Assembly: GCA_947587615.1 (NCBI GenBank)
Contig: CANPYC010000002.1
Coordinates: 59,407-123,406, forward strand
Direction of reading: 5' to 3'
Length of the DNA stretch: 64,000 nt
Source: Candidatus Gastranaerophilales bacterium
GTDB taxonomy: Bacteria; Cyanobacteriota; Vampirovibrionia; Gastranaerophilales; Gastranaerophilaceae
Made by a program: the position numbers and the translations under genes. Below, piece by piece: positions 43,233 through 51,616 of this stretch. Numbering within the stretch: the first letter of the stretch is position 1; each line of letters opens with the position of its first letter. The notes under the pieces were generated by a model. The model made no database searches. It had not been told where the DNA came from and saw only the letters and a program-made list of their open reading frames with translations.

Positions 43233-43772
43233 ATGAAAAATATTTATTTACTTGTATTAACTGCTCTTTTAGCCACACCGGGCATATATGCCGAAGAAAC
43301 GGTCTTTGACTCAATGGAAAACGCTAAAGAAGTTAAACTTGCACCCGCAATTAAAACATCAAACACAAAAACGGTTGCAGACATTACCTCTAAAACAACA
43401 ACTGATACTGTTGAGCTTAAACCGACTTTAAAACAGATAAAAAACACTTCTTCAAATTCTTCTTCAATTCAGGTTGTGTCAAGCGTACCTGTTGCAAAAG
43501 CTCAAACAACAACAAAAATTGCTGATGTTTCAGGTTCAATTAAACAGCAAAAATTTACAAATGCTCTTGTAAACCTTGATGATGCGCAGGTTGAGCTAAG
43601 ACAGGAATTAGCCGAAGTCACGGATAAATATAACATTGCATTAGCTGAAAAAGAACAAGCTATTGCCAATTGCAAAAATTTAAAAAAAGAAATTAAAGTA
43701 CTCAATTCTAAAATGAAAAATGTTGATAAATCAAAAAAAATGATTAACAAAAGCATTGAAGAAGCGCAATAG
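43233..43772 (+). CDS. Secreted coiled-coil protein, 179 aa
   Basis: A 179-residue protein with a clear signal peptide (YLLVLTALLATPGIYAEE). The middle is Thr/Ser/Lys-rich and probably disordered (IKTSNTKTVADITSKTTT). The last 70 residues form a coiled coil (ALVNLDDAQVELRQELAEVT, KYNIALAEKEQAIANC). It resembles envelope proteins of unknown function. It lies just upstream of the sigma factor gene but the 97-base gap leaves co-transcription open. Confidence 0.75.
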   Translation: MKNIYLLVLTALLATPGIYAEETVFDSMENAKEVKLAPAIKTSNTKTVADITSKTTTDTVELKPTLKQIKNTSSNSSSIQVVSSVPVAKAQTTTKIADVSGSIKQQKFTNALVNLDDAQVELRQELAEVTDKYNIALAEKEQAIANCKNLKKEIKVLNSKMKNVDKSKKMINKSIEEAQ

Positions 43773-43869
43773 TAACGGTGTCCATTCAATTATATAGATG
43801 ATGACACGTATTTGAGTTTTTTTGATAATAATAGTAATATAGACACTTTTGGGGAAGTAAAAAATCAAG

Positions 43870-44694
43870 ATGAGTCAGGCGACAGACATTGATTCATATA
43901 AAAAAATAACCCGACTTTCTGACGAGGAATTAGAACAACTTTGGGAAAAGTATCTTCAAGACAGGACAGATAAAGAGGTTAGAGACAAACTTATTGTGCA
44001 ATATATCTATCTTGCACGCTACGTTGTAGGCAGAATAAAAGTTAATATGCCGCCCTCTTTTTCTTTTGAAGATATTGTTTCTTTTGGAATAGAAGGTCTT
44101 ATTGACGCCATTGAAAAATATCATCCAAATAAAGGTGCCAAGTTTGAATCCTATGCTCTTATGAGAATAAGAGGTTCTATAATAGATAGAATGCGCTCAT
44201 CTGATTGGCTTCCCAGAACCTTAAGAAGAAAAATCAAAGAAATTAAAATCACAACCGAAAGATTAAAACAAGAAATAGGTAGAGCCCCCACATCAAAAGA
44301 AATCGCAGACACAATCGGAATGAGCGAAGAAAAAGTTCTTGAAATATTATCCTGCGATGTCAGCGTTAATTCAATCTATGACAAAAAAGGAACGGGAGAA
44401 GACAGTGTTGAAATCATTGACACAATTGAAGATGAAAATTCAAACCGTCCCGAAGAAGAGATGGAGAGAGTTGACGCAAAAAAAGAACTTGAGCTTGCCT
44501 TAAAAAAACTTCCCGAAAGAGAAAGAATGCTTTTAGTATTCTATTATCACGAAAATATGACTCTTAAAGAAATCGGTGAAGCAATTAACGTTTCAGAATC
44601 ACGTGTTTGTCAACTTCATGCTCAAGCAATTATGAAGCTTAGAAATATTCTTTCTACAACAAGAAGCGAGCGTTTGAGCAAAAGTATTATTTAA
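43870..44694 (+). CDS. Sigma-28 family RNA polymerase sigma factor (FliA/WhiG type)
   Basis: A 274-residue alternative sigma factor. Region 2: LIVQYIYLARYVVGRIKV, FEDIVSFGIEGLIDAIEKYH and FESYALMRIRGSIIDRMRSS; region 3: LPRTLRRKIKEIKI, IGRAPTSKEIADTIGMS; region 4: LPERERMLLVFYYHENMTLK and EIGEAINVSESRVCQLHAQA. In flagellated bacteria this family drives late flagellar genes; in non-flagellated relatives it is used for other regulons. No anti-sigma or flagellar gene is in the window. Confidence 0.95.
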   Translation: MSQATDIDSYKKITRLSDEELEQLWEKYLQDRTDKEVRDKLIVQYIYLARYVVGRIKVNMPPSFSFEDIVSFGIEGLIDAIEKYHPNKGAKFESYALMRIRGSIIDRMRSSDWLPRTLRRKIKEIKITTERLKQEIGRAPTSKEIADTIGMSEEKVLEILSCDVSVNSIYDKKGTGEDSVEIIDTIEDENSNRPEEEMERVDAKKELELALKKLPERERMLLVFYYHENMTLKEIGEAINVSESRVCQLHAQAIMKLRNILSTTRSERLSKSII

Positions 44695-44745
44695 AAAATT
44701 TTCATGCTAGAATAGCTCTGTAAATATTTTAAAAAGGAGTTATCT

Positions 44746-45516
44746 ATGTCAAGAAAACCGATAATAGCCGGCAACTGGAAAATGAACAACAATAAAGCCG
44801 AAGCCAGAGAATTAATCGACGGAATTATGTATGGCGTATCTCAACTGGATGGCGATAAAATGCCTGAAGTTGTTGTTGCGCCGACTTATACGGCTTTATG
44901 GCAAGTTTATGACATTATTAAAAACGAACCGAAAATTTCTCTTGCCGCTCAAAACGTTAACCCTAACCCTTCGGGAGCTTATACGGGTGAAATTTCTCTT
45001 TCCATGCTTTCGGATTTTAAAGTTAAATATGTTATCATAGGTCACTCCGAACGTCGTCAAATGTTCAATGAAAGTGATGAATTTATCAACCAAAAAGCAA
45101 TTGCAATTTTAAATAGCGGTATGATTCCCATTATCTGCTGCGGTGAAACTTTGGAACAAAGAGAACAAGGGGTTACCGACGTGCACCTTGAAGGTCAAAT
45201 AACAAAAGCCCTTAAAGGAATTTCGGCAGCCGATGTTGAAAAATCGGTTATTGCTTATGAACCAATCTGGGCAATCGGTACGGGTAAATCATGCGATGCG
45301 GCTGAAGCAAATCGAACAATAGGACAAATAAGAAAAGTTGTTGCAAAATTGTATTCTCAAGCAACGGCAGATAAAATCAGAATTTTATACGGCGGCTCGG
45401 TTAAACCTTCAACAATTGTTGAGCAAATGGCACAAAGTGAAATAGATGGCGGCTTAATAGGCGGAGCTTCACTTAAAGCAGATAGCTTTATTGAGCTTAT
45501 TAAAGGTGCTATGTAG
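44746..45516 (+). CDS. tpiA: Triosephosphate isomerase
   Basis: A 256-residue TIM-barrel glycolytic enzyme converting dihydroxyacetone phosphate to glyceraldehyde 3-phosphate in the cytosol. Visible active-site residues: IAGNWKMNN (Lys), VIIGHSERRQMF (His electrophile), VIAYEPIWAIGTGK (Glu base and loop 6), ILYGGSVKP (phosphate loop). AAGGAG precedes the ATG and a terminator follows. It is a core gene. Confidence 0.99.
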   Translation: MSRKPIIAGNWKMNNNKAEARELIDGIMYGVSQLDGDKMPEVVVAPTYTALWQVYDIIKNEPKISLAAQNVNPNPSGAYTGEISLSMLSDFKVKYVIIGHSERRQMFNESDEFINQKAIAILNSGMIPIICCGETLEQREQGVTDVHLEGQITKALKGISAADVEKSVIAYEPIWAIGTGKSCDAAEANRTIGQIRKVVAKLYSQATADKIRILYGGSVKPSTIVEQMAQSEIDGGLIGGASLKADSFIELIKGAM

Positions 45517-45539
45517 TTTTAAAAAGAATTATAATAAAA

Positions 45540-45568
45540 TATGCCAAGAACTTCTTGGCATATTTTTT
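45540..45568 (+). terminator. Terminator after tpiA
   Basis: A stem of ATGCCAAGAA paired with TTCTTGGCAT around a one- to two-base turn is followed by six T. Confidence 0.9.
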
Positions 45569-45599
45569 ATTACTTTAAATCGATATAATTATTAAAAAT

Positions 45600-46445
45600 C
45601 TATTTTAAATATCTTGCTTTCTTTTTCTTCCTTGGGGTTGATGATTGACCTTTTTTAACAAAGTCAACTATTACAATTTCAGGTTTGCAGTTAAATCTTA
45701 TAGGCAGGACACTTGTTCCTATACCCTTTGAAATTATCATAGGGTTTTGTCCGGAATCAACTAAGCCGCTTGCAAATTCGGCCCCATATTTTGAAGGAAC
45801 AAACAAAGGAGGCATAAACGGTATTACAAATTGCCCTCCATGGGTATGTCCGGCAAGTATTAAATCTGTTTCATCAAATATATCAAAATAAACATCGGGG
45901 TTGTGAGTTAAAACAATTCTTGGTCTTCTTGTTTTTCTGAAAGCTTTTGCAATTTGTACGGTTCTTGTGTCTAAATCTGCCAGTCCTATAACGTCAATTG
46001 TTTTTCTGCTTTTTAAAACAAATCGCCTTGCGGAATTTTCAAGAACATAAACTCCGTTTTGCCTGAGTCCTTTGGCAATTTCCTGACCATTTGCCCACCA
46101 GTCATGATTACCCAAAACGGAAACCTTTGGAGCGGTGATTAATTTCAATTTTTCTCCAATTATATTTATATCCATCATGTTATCGGCGCTGTGTCCGTTT
46201 GCATAATCCCCACCTAATAAAACTAAATCAGGATGAGCATCATTTGTCATTTGTACAATTTTATCAAGCCTTTTGTACCCATGCTTTTTTAAGTGTAAGT
46301 CAGTTAAAAAAGCAATTCGTGTTCCTTGGAGTCGTTGATTTTCTATCTCGTAAGTAGTAATTTTCAAAGAATTTGGCTCAATAAATACCGAGCTGACAAA
46401 CAAATAAACAACCAGTACCAGAATTATCATCATTTGCTTAGTCAT
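45600..46445 (-). CDS. Membrane-anchored metallophosphoesterase (YkuE-like)
   Basis: A 281-residue protein with an N-terminal membrane helix (MMIILVLVVYLFVSSVF). The calcineurin-like motifs are all present: FLTDLHLKKHG (DxH), LLGGDYANGHS (GDxxN-type), VLGNHDWWANGQ (GNHD) and LILAGHTHGGQFV (GHTH). The family includes YkuE, a dimetal phosphoesterase at the cell wall. The basic C-terminus (STPRKKKKARYLK) is atypical and may aid anchoring. It converges on tpiA; the dGTPase is divergent. Confidence 0.92.
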   Translation of the reverse strand: MTKQMMIILVLVVYLFVSSVFIEPNSLKITTYEIENQRLQGTRIAFLTDLHLKKHGYKRLDKIVQMTNDAHPDLVLLGGDYANGHSADNMMDINIIGEKLKLITAPKVSVLGNHDWWANGQEIAKGLRQNGVYVLENSARRFVLKSRKTIDVIGLADLDTRTVQIAKAFRKTRRPRIVLTHNPDVYFDIFDETDLILAGHTHGGQFVIPFMPPLFVPSKYGAEFASGLVDSGQNPMIISKGIGTSVLPIRFNCKPEIVIVDFVKKGQSSTPRKKKKARYLK

Positions 46446-46551
46446 ACAATAATTTTAGCACTTTAATAAAATAAAATACATATATGATACAAAAATCAAT
46501 AAAATTACGTATAATGATAAAAATATGATTAAAATTTAAAATAGGTATATT

Positions 46552-47802
46552 GTGAAAAATTCAAATCAAATTCAAACAAATTCTTTTATAGAGTATGCTA
46601 CAAGTGAAAATAATCCAAAATGGAATAATTGTATTATAAGACTAAACCCGCTTTCTCATAAGCCCTATGACATCAGATCCGAGTTTGATAGAGATAATAC
46701 AAGAATTATCCACTCGAGCGCATATAGAAGATTAAAACATAAAACGCAGGTGTTTTTTGCAACAAATAACGATCATGTTTGTACAAGAATTGAACATGTT
46801 AACCATGTTGCAAGCATATCAAAAACCATCTCAAAAGCATTGGGTTTAAATGTTTCTTTAGCCGAAACAATTGCCTTAGGACATGACTTGGGACATAGTC
46901 CCTTTGGACATCACGGAGAGAGAATAATTGAAAAAATAATGGATGAGAATGGTTTTCAAAAAAAATTTTGGCATGAAAAAAATTCTCTAAGATTTATTGA
47001 CTATATTGAAACCTTGCCTAATTACAGCGGTTTTAAAGAAAATCTTAATTTAACCTATGCTGTTAGAGACGGGATTGTTTGTCACTGCGGAGAAGTTAAC
47101 GAAAACTTTATAAAACCGAGAGACGAATATATCGACCTTGAAAATATAGAAAAAGGTAAGCAAATGCCCTATACTTATGAAGGCTGTGTTGTAAAAATAT
47201 CGGATAAAATTGCTTATTTAGGTAGAGACATTGAAGATGCCTATAACTATAAGTTTTTTGATAAAGAAGACATGATGACCCTAAAACAGCTTGCCCAGGA
47301 AGTAATGAAGCAAAAAATCAGATTTAAAGACGTTAATACATCTTCTCTAATCCATGAATTTATTACAAATTTATGTATAAACTCAAACCCCGATAAGGGT
47401 TTAGCTTTTTCAAGCGAACATTATGAGATGATGAATAAAATTAAAAAATTTAACTATCAGAAGATTTATTCAAATAAAAGATTTAATCCCTTTATGAAAT
47501 ATGCAAGGCTTGTAATAAATGCTATATTTGATTTTTTGCTTGATCATTATGATGGCTCTAATACGCTTTATAAGCTTTCAAAATATTCAAAATTTTACCC
47601 TACCTCAACGGTTGATTTTGCTGATTGGCTTATAAAATATTCAAATATTGATGAAAAAACGCATAAGTTGAGAAAATATAGAAATAAAATAATTTATAAC
47701 ATTGAAGATTTAATGGACTATAAACAAGCAATAATTGACTATATTTCAGGTATGAGCGACAATTACGCAATTAAAACCTATAATGAATTAATTGAATTTT
47801 AA
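46552..47802 (+). CDS. dgt: Deoxyguanosinetriphosphate triphosphohydrolase-like protein
   Basis: A 416-residue HD-domain enzyme that cleaves dNTPs to nucleoside and triphosphate, helping to balance dNTP pools. Motifs: HSSAYRRLKHKTQVFFATN (N-terminal region), RIEHVNHVASISKTIS (first His), LGHDLGHSPFGHHGER (His-Asp) and LGRDIEDAYNYK near 210. It starts with GTG, with an AGG ribosome-binding element seven bases upstream. Length fits the type 2 dGTPase group. Flanked upstream by the divergent phosphoesterase. Confidence 0.93.
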   Translation: MKNSNQIQTNSFIEYATSENNPKWNNCIIRLNPLSHKPYDIRSEFDRDNTRIIHSSAYRRLKHKTQVFFATNNDHVCTRIEHVNHVASISKTISKALGLNVSLAETIALGHDLGHSPFGHHGERIIEKIMDENGFQKKFWHEKNSLRFIDYIETLPNYSGFKENLNLTYAVRDGIVCHCGEVNENFIKPRDEYIDLENIEKGKQMPYTYEGCVVKISDKIAYLGRDIEDAYNYKFFDKEDMMTLKQLAQEVMKQKIRFKDVNTSSLIHEFITNLCINSNPDKGLAFSSEHYEMMNKIKKFNYQKIYSNKRFNPFMKYARLVINAIFDFLLDHYDGSNTLYKLSKYSKFYPTSTVDFADWLIKYSNIDEKTHKLRKYRNKIIYNIEDLMDYKQAIIDYISGMSDNYAIKTYNELIEF

Positions 47803-47838
47803 TAGCAAAACTTTCAGTTTACGTGCTTTAGAATTAGT

Positions 47839-48423
47839 ATGAAGCTTTCAAATATTAACAACATCTCTTTTCAAAAACAACTAGTTGCAAAATGTGCCGT
47901 TTTAAAAAACGGTAAAACTTGTCAATGTCCGATATATATTCTTGATGATGACGAAAAAAAAGAATATATTACAAATATGCAAAAAGATAAAAATTGGAGA
48001 ATTAACAACTACTTATCAATTGCTTATTATGACTCCCAGCTTCATAGAGGCGAGTATGACCTATATATTGTAGAGGACGATAATAAATGTTTGGGTTATG
48101 CGGAAGTTGAAAATTCAAACAATGTAAAGGTTTTAAATATACTTGAAGTAAACAGAAGCTACAATACAAGAAACAACAAAAGAAATATAAAATATACAGG
48201 GCAAAGCCTGATGGCTTTTTTAGCCGCACTATCTAAAAAAGAGCATATTTTAAATTTAAAAGTTTCAAAACCTTCAACAAGTGCGCTTGATTTTTATGAG
48301 CGCTCATGCGGTTTTGAAAGAACCGAACAAAACCCGAGTTTGCATTTAAACAAAGCAAATTTTGATAAACTAATAAAAGCTAACGAAGAAAAAACCGGTA
48401 AAAAGGTTGAGTTGATAGGTTAA
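47839..48423 (+). CDS. GNAT-like protein, tandem paralogue 1
   Basis: A 194-residue protein starting MKLSNINNISFQKQLVAKC. The tagged N-terminus is followed by a GNAT-type acetyltransferase-like fold: YLYIVEDDNKCLGYAEVE-type strands, the helix-loop KYTGQSLMAFLAALSKK in the place of the acetyl-CoA pyrophosphate loop (RxxGxG/A), and SALDFYERSCGFE, a typical GNAT C-terminal motif. The catalytic acceptor is unknown. It is first of three closely related genes with gaps of three bases, so one transcript is likely. Confidence 0.8.
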   Translation: MKLSNINNISFQKQLVAKCAVLKNGKTCQCPIYILDDDEKKEYITNMQKDKNWRINNYLSIAYYDSQLHRGEYDLYIVEDDNKCLGYAEVENSNNVKVLNILEVNRSYNTRNNKRNIKYTGQSLMAFLAALSKKEHILNLKVSKPSTSALDFYERSCGFERTEQNPSLHLNKANFDKLIKANEEKTGKKVELIG

Positions 48424-48426
48424 ATT

Positions 48427-49017
48427 ATGAAAATTGCAAATTTTAGCTTTGTTCCTTTTGAAAAAAAATTGGCTGCAAATTGTTCTGTAATGAAGAATGA
48501 AAAACCGCTCGAGTGTTCAATTTTTGAACTTGAAAAAGACGAAAGAGCGGAATATCTTGAAAAATTAAGCAAAAGTAAAAATTGGCTTACGAATTGCTTT
48601 TTGGATTTGGCACTTTTTCGCTGTCATTTTTACAATAAACCCTTTAATCTTTTTGTTTTAGAGGATGATGAATCGTGTCTTGGTTTTGTTGAAGTGCAGG
48701 ATGATAAAAACACAAAATCAATTAATCTTCTTGAGGTAAGTAATCCTAATTCTTTTTCTTTTAATAAAGAGGGAAGGTCTTTAAAATATATCGGTCAAGA
48801 CCTTATGGCATTTGTTGCGGCTAAGGCGAAAGAAGAAAAAATTAAAAAAATAATAATACCTCAACCCTCTAAATATGCGCTTGACTTTTATCAAAAAGCT
48901 TGCGCTTTTAAAAAAGATGGAAGTAAAAACGCTCTATACTTAGATGTTGCTGATTTTGATAAACTCATAGAACTAAATCAAAAAAATACGGGTAAAAAAA
49001 TAGAAATAATCGGCTGA
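48427..49017 (+). CDS. GNAT-like protein, tandem paralogue 2
   Basis: A 196-residue protein starting MKIANFSFVPFEKKLAANC, clearly homologous to its neighbours (SVMKNEKPLECSIFELEKDE, LKYIGQDLMAFVAAKAKEE, YALDFYQKACAFKKDGS). It is the most divergent of the three at the N-terminus, where FVPFEKKL replaces ISFQKQL. Same fold as paralogue 1. Separated from the first and third genes by three bases each, which suggests recent tandem duplication followed by divergence. Confidence 0.8.
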   Translation: MKIANFSFVPFEKKLAANCSVMKNEKPLECSIFELEKDERAEYLEKLSKSKNWLTNCFLDLALFRCHFYNKPFNLFVLEDDESCLGFVEVQDDKNTKSINLLEVSNPNSFSFNKEGRSLKYIGQDLMAFVAAKAKEEKIKKIIIPQPSKYALDFYQKACAFKKDGSKNALYLDVADFDKLIELNQKNTGKKIEIIG

Positions 49018-49020
49018 ATT

Positions 49021-49632
49021 ATGAAAATTAACCTTTTAAATAACACTAACAATATTTTTAATAATATTTCTTTTCAAAAACAGCTCGTTGCAAAATGTGC
49101 CGTTTTAAATCAAGATAAATCAAAGCCATGTTTAATCTATTCACTTGACAAAGAAGAAAGAGAGGACTATTTATTTGATAAAATTAAAAGTGAGAGAAAA
49201 TGGGATAACTCTTGGCTTGCGCATACTGCTTTTTTATGCTCCGACAAAGTAGATTTACCTACTTATTTATATGTTATTGAAGATAAAAATAAGTGTCTTG
49301 GTTTTGTTTTATCATACAGTCATTTTAAAGATACAAACGAAGTACATTTACTTGAAGTGAGGGATGATGTTTCATCTGAAAATGAAAAAAGAACAACAAA
49401 ATATACAGGTCAAAGTTTATTAGCTTTTTTAGCTGCATTATCCAAAAAACAAGGGGGCAGTGAAATTGATATAATCGCCCCGGTTACAAAAGCAATTGAT
49501 TTTTATAAAAAAGGCTGTCTTTTTAAAAAAGATTTTAATAAAACCTATCTTTATTTAAAAAAAGAAGATTTTGATAAGTTAATTAAATTAAACGAGCAAA
49601 AAACAGGTAAAAGAGTAGAGCTTGTTGTTTGA
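49021..49632 (+). CDS. GNAT-like protein, tandem paralogue 3
   Basis: A 203-residue protein with a longer leader (MKINLLNNTNNIFNNISFQK). Its N-terminal ISFQKQLVAKCAVL segment is nearly the same as in paralogue 1, as is KYTGQSLLAFLAALSKK. The C-terminal IDFYKKGCLFKKDFNKT and final EQKTGKRVELVV match too. Gene 3 is therefore closer to gene 1 than to gene 2. It ends one base before the convergent bioA stop. Confidence 0.8.
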   Translation: MKINLLNNTNNIFNNISFQKQLVAKCAVLNQDKSKPCLIYSLDKEEREDYLFDKIKSERKWDNSWLAHTAFLCSDKVDLPTYLYVIEDKNKCLGFVLSYSHFKDTNEVHLLEVRDDVSSENEKRTTKYTGQSLLAFLAALSKKQGGSEIDIIAPVTKAIDFYKKGCLFKKDFNKTYLYLKKEDFDKLIKLNEQKTGKRVELVV

Positions 49633-51012
49633 TTATACTTTTAATGATTGTATGGATAGCTCGCTCAATACTTCTTTTGTACATTCAAGCGCAACATTCA
49701 CAACAAAATCCATATCTTTTTTATCAATTATTAAAGGAGGGTTAAAATATATTACATCTCCCAAAGGTCTTAGTAAAACTCCTTTTTTGAGCGCTTTTTT
49801 ATAAATTTGATAACCAAGTCTTAGTTTTGAATTAAAATGAATTTTATTTTTCTTATCACTAACAAGCTCAATTGCGTTAATCAAACCGATTGAGCGAACT
49901 TCACCAACATTATCAAGGTTTAAAAATTTTTCTTTAATTAAATTGTTAAAATAAGGTGTAACTTCAATTAAATGTTTTTGAATTTCCCCGCTTTCTAATA
50001 CATCCAACACTCCAAGCGCGCAGCTTGCTCCTAAGGGGTTACCCGAGTATGTATGAGAGTGCATAAAAGCTTTATATTTTAAATAATCATCATAAAAAGC
50101 TTGATAAATTTCATCTGTTGTAACAACTGCCGCCATTGGCATAAAACCGCCCGTTAAACCTTTTGATATACACATTAAATCTGGTGTAATATCAGCATGC
50201 TGACAAGCAAACATTTTCCCTGTTCTATAAAACCCCGTAGCTATTTCATCGGCTATTATATGAACATTATATTTATCACAAATCCCTCTTAACTTTTTTA
50301 AATATAAAGGTGGATATATTTTCATGCCTGCTGAGCCTTGCAGAAGCGGTTCAATTAAAATTGCAGCCGTTTCAGATCCGTATTTTTCAAATTGAGCTTC
50401 GCAATCACAAAAACATTCGCAAGAGCAATTGTCCCTTGTTTTATTGTACGGACAATGATAGCAATCAGGCGCTTTAATTCTTATAATATCCATTAAAATA
50501 GGTTTATAGATTTTTGTATATAAATCGCAATCACCTGCTGATAAGGCTGCTATTGTTTCACCATGGTATGCTTCAGTTAGAGCCATAAAGCGCTTTTTTT
50601 GAGGGAAACCTGTCTGCTCAAAATATTGAAAACTCATTTTCATTGCCATCTCAATAGCAGATGAGCCGTTATCCGAAAAATTAAATTTGGTTAATCCTTT
50701 TGGTACAAGTTTAGATAATCTCATACACAGTTCAATTATCGGTTTATGGGAAAAATTGGCAAAAATGACATGCTCTAAAGTATCAGCTTGGGTTTTTAAT
50801 CTTTTAACTATACTTGGATTACAGTGCCCCAATAAATTGCACCACCATGAGCTTACAACATCTTTATAACATTTACCTTTTATATCATAAAGATTAATCC
50901 CTTCGCCTCTTTCAATAACAATCGGGGGAAGCTCTTCATAATCTTTCATTTGCGAGCACGGGTGCCAGATATATTTTAAATCTTCTTTTTGCCAATCAAT
51001 ATTATTTTCCAT
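49633..51012 (-). CDS. bioA: Adenosylmethionine-8-amino-7-oxononanoate aminotransferase
   Basis: A 459-residue class III aminotransferase using pyridoxal phosphate, converting 7-keto-8-aminopelargonate to 7,8-diaminopelargonate in biotin synthesis. The diagnostic N-terminus is IWHPCSQMKDYEE, followed by SSWWCNLLGHCNPSI, FSDNGSSAIEMAMKMSF, EAYHGETIAALSAG, ADEIATGFYRTGKMF and the Schiff-base Lys in CISKGLTGGFMPMAAV. A Cys-rich patch (CPYNKTRDNCSCECFC) lies near residue 205. No other bio genes are in the window, so the rest of the pathway must be elsewhere. Confidence 0.95.
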   Translation of the reverse strand: MENNIDWQKEDLKYIWHPCSQMKDYEELPPIVIERGEGINLYDIKGKCYKDVVSSWWCNLLGHCNPSIVKRLKTQADTLEHVIFANFSHKPIIELCMRLSKLVPKGLTKFNFSDNGSSAIEMAMKMSFQYFEQTGFPQKKRFMALTEAYHGETIAALSAGDCDLYTKIYKPILMDIIRIKAPDCYHCPYNKTRDNCSCECFCDCEAQFEKYGSETAAILIEPLLQGSAGMKIYPPLYLKKLRGICDKYNVHIIADEIATGFYRTGKMFACQHADITPDLMCISKGLTGGFMPMAAVVTTDEIYQAFYDDYLKYKAFMHSHTYSGNPLGASCALGVLDVLESGEIQKHLIEVTPYFNNLIKEKFLNLDNVGEVRSIGLINAIELVSDKKNKIHFNSKLRLGYQIYKKALKKGVLLRPLGDVIYFNPPLIIDKKDMDFVVNVALECTKEVLSELSIQSLKV

Positions 51013-51080
51013 AAGTTTATTTTAGCACTTAAAAAAATATCAGAAATTTTTTATAAAGAAGATATTTTTGCAACCATATA

Positions 51081-51545
51081 TCATAAACCGAATACAAGAA
51101 ACAAAGAAAGCAGAATAAGTATAATCATAAATATTATCATATTTCTATCGCTTTTTAATTGCGACTTTTTAATTTCTTCTCGCAGTTCTGCGTAAAGTTT
51201 TCTATACTCGTCATCCTCATCAAAAACTATATCCCCGTATGTTTGTTTTGCTGTTTTATTATCGGAGTATTTTGAAGTGTAATCTTTTCTATAGCTTGTA
51301 TTAGCTTCGTTATTTGTCTTTGTTGGTTTAGTGTATCTTCCGCCATGGGTTTTTAAATATTTTTCAAGAATATCATAAGCTTCATTAAGTTTTTTCATTT
51401 TATTGTTATATTCAATTCTTTGAGCTTCATCTTTTGCTTTATCGGGGTGATATTTTAAAACCATCTTGTGATATGCTTTTCTTAAATCTTTTAAATCAAA
51501 GCTATTCAATAAATCTAAATTCAAAAGTTTAATATAGTTAAACAA
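51081..51545 (-). CDS. J-domain protein with C-terminal membrane helix
   Basis: A 154-residue protein: residues 1-65 form a J-domain with the HPD tripeptide (VLKYHPDKAKDEAQRI) and NEAYDILEKYL, a charged linker, then a membrane helix at the C-terminus (MIIFMIILILLSLFLVFGL). It should recruit DnaK to the membrane. Its first 200 bases are nearly identical to those of the next gene upstream (52407-52606), with few changes, suggesting recent duplication or gene conversion. Tail-anchored topology is inferred. Confidence 0.85.
   Translation of the reverse strand: MFNYIKLLNLDLLNSFDLKDLRKAYHKMVLKYHPDKAKDEAQRIEYNNKMKKLNEAYDILEKYLKTHGGRYTKPTKTNNEANTSYRKDYTSKYSDNKTAKQTYGDIVFDEDDEYRKLYAELREEIKKSQLKSDRNMIIFMIILILLSLFLVFGL
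51334..51533. repeat. 200-bp direct repeat, copy A
   Basis: This segment is almost identical to 52407-52606, same orientation, with only a few substitutions visible (for example TTGTG/TTATG and AAGTTTT/AAGCTTT). It encodes the J-domain and first linker residues of the 154-aa protein. Outside the repeat the two genes differ completely. Confidence 0.9.
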
Positions 51546-51616
51546 TAAAGTTTCCTTAATTTTTAAAAGAATGTATATAGTTTAATATAAAATACCGTAA
51601 TTCACAAATTTATTTT

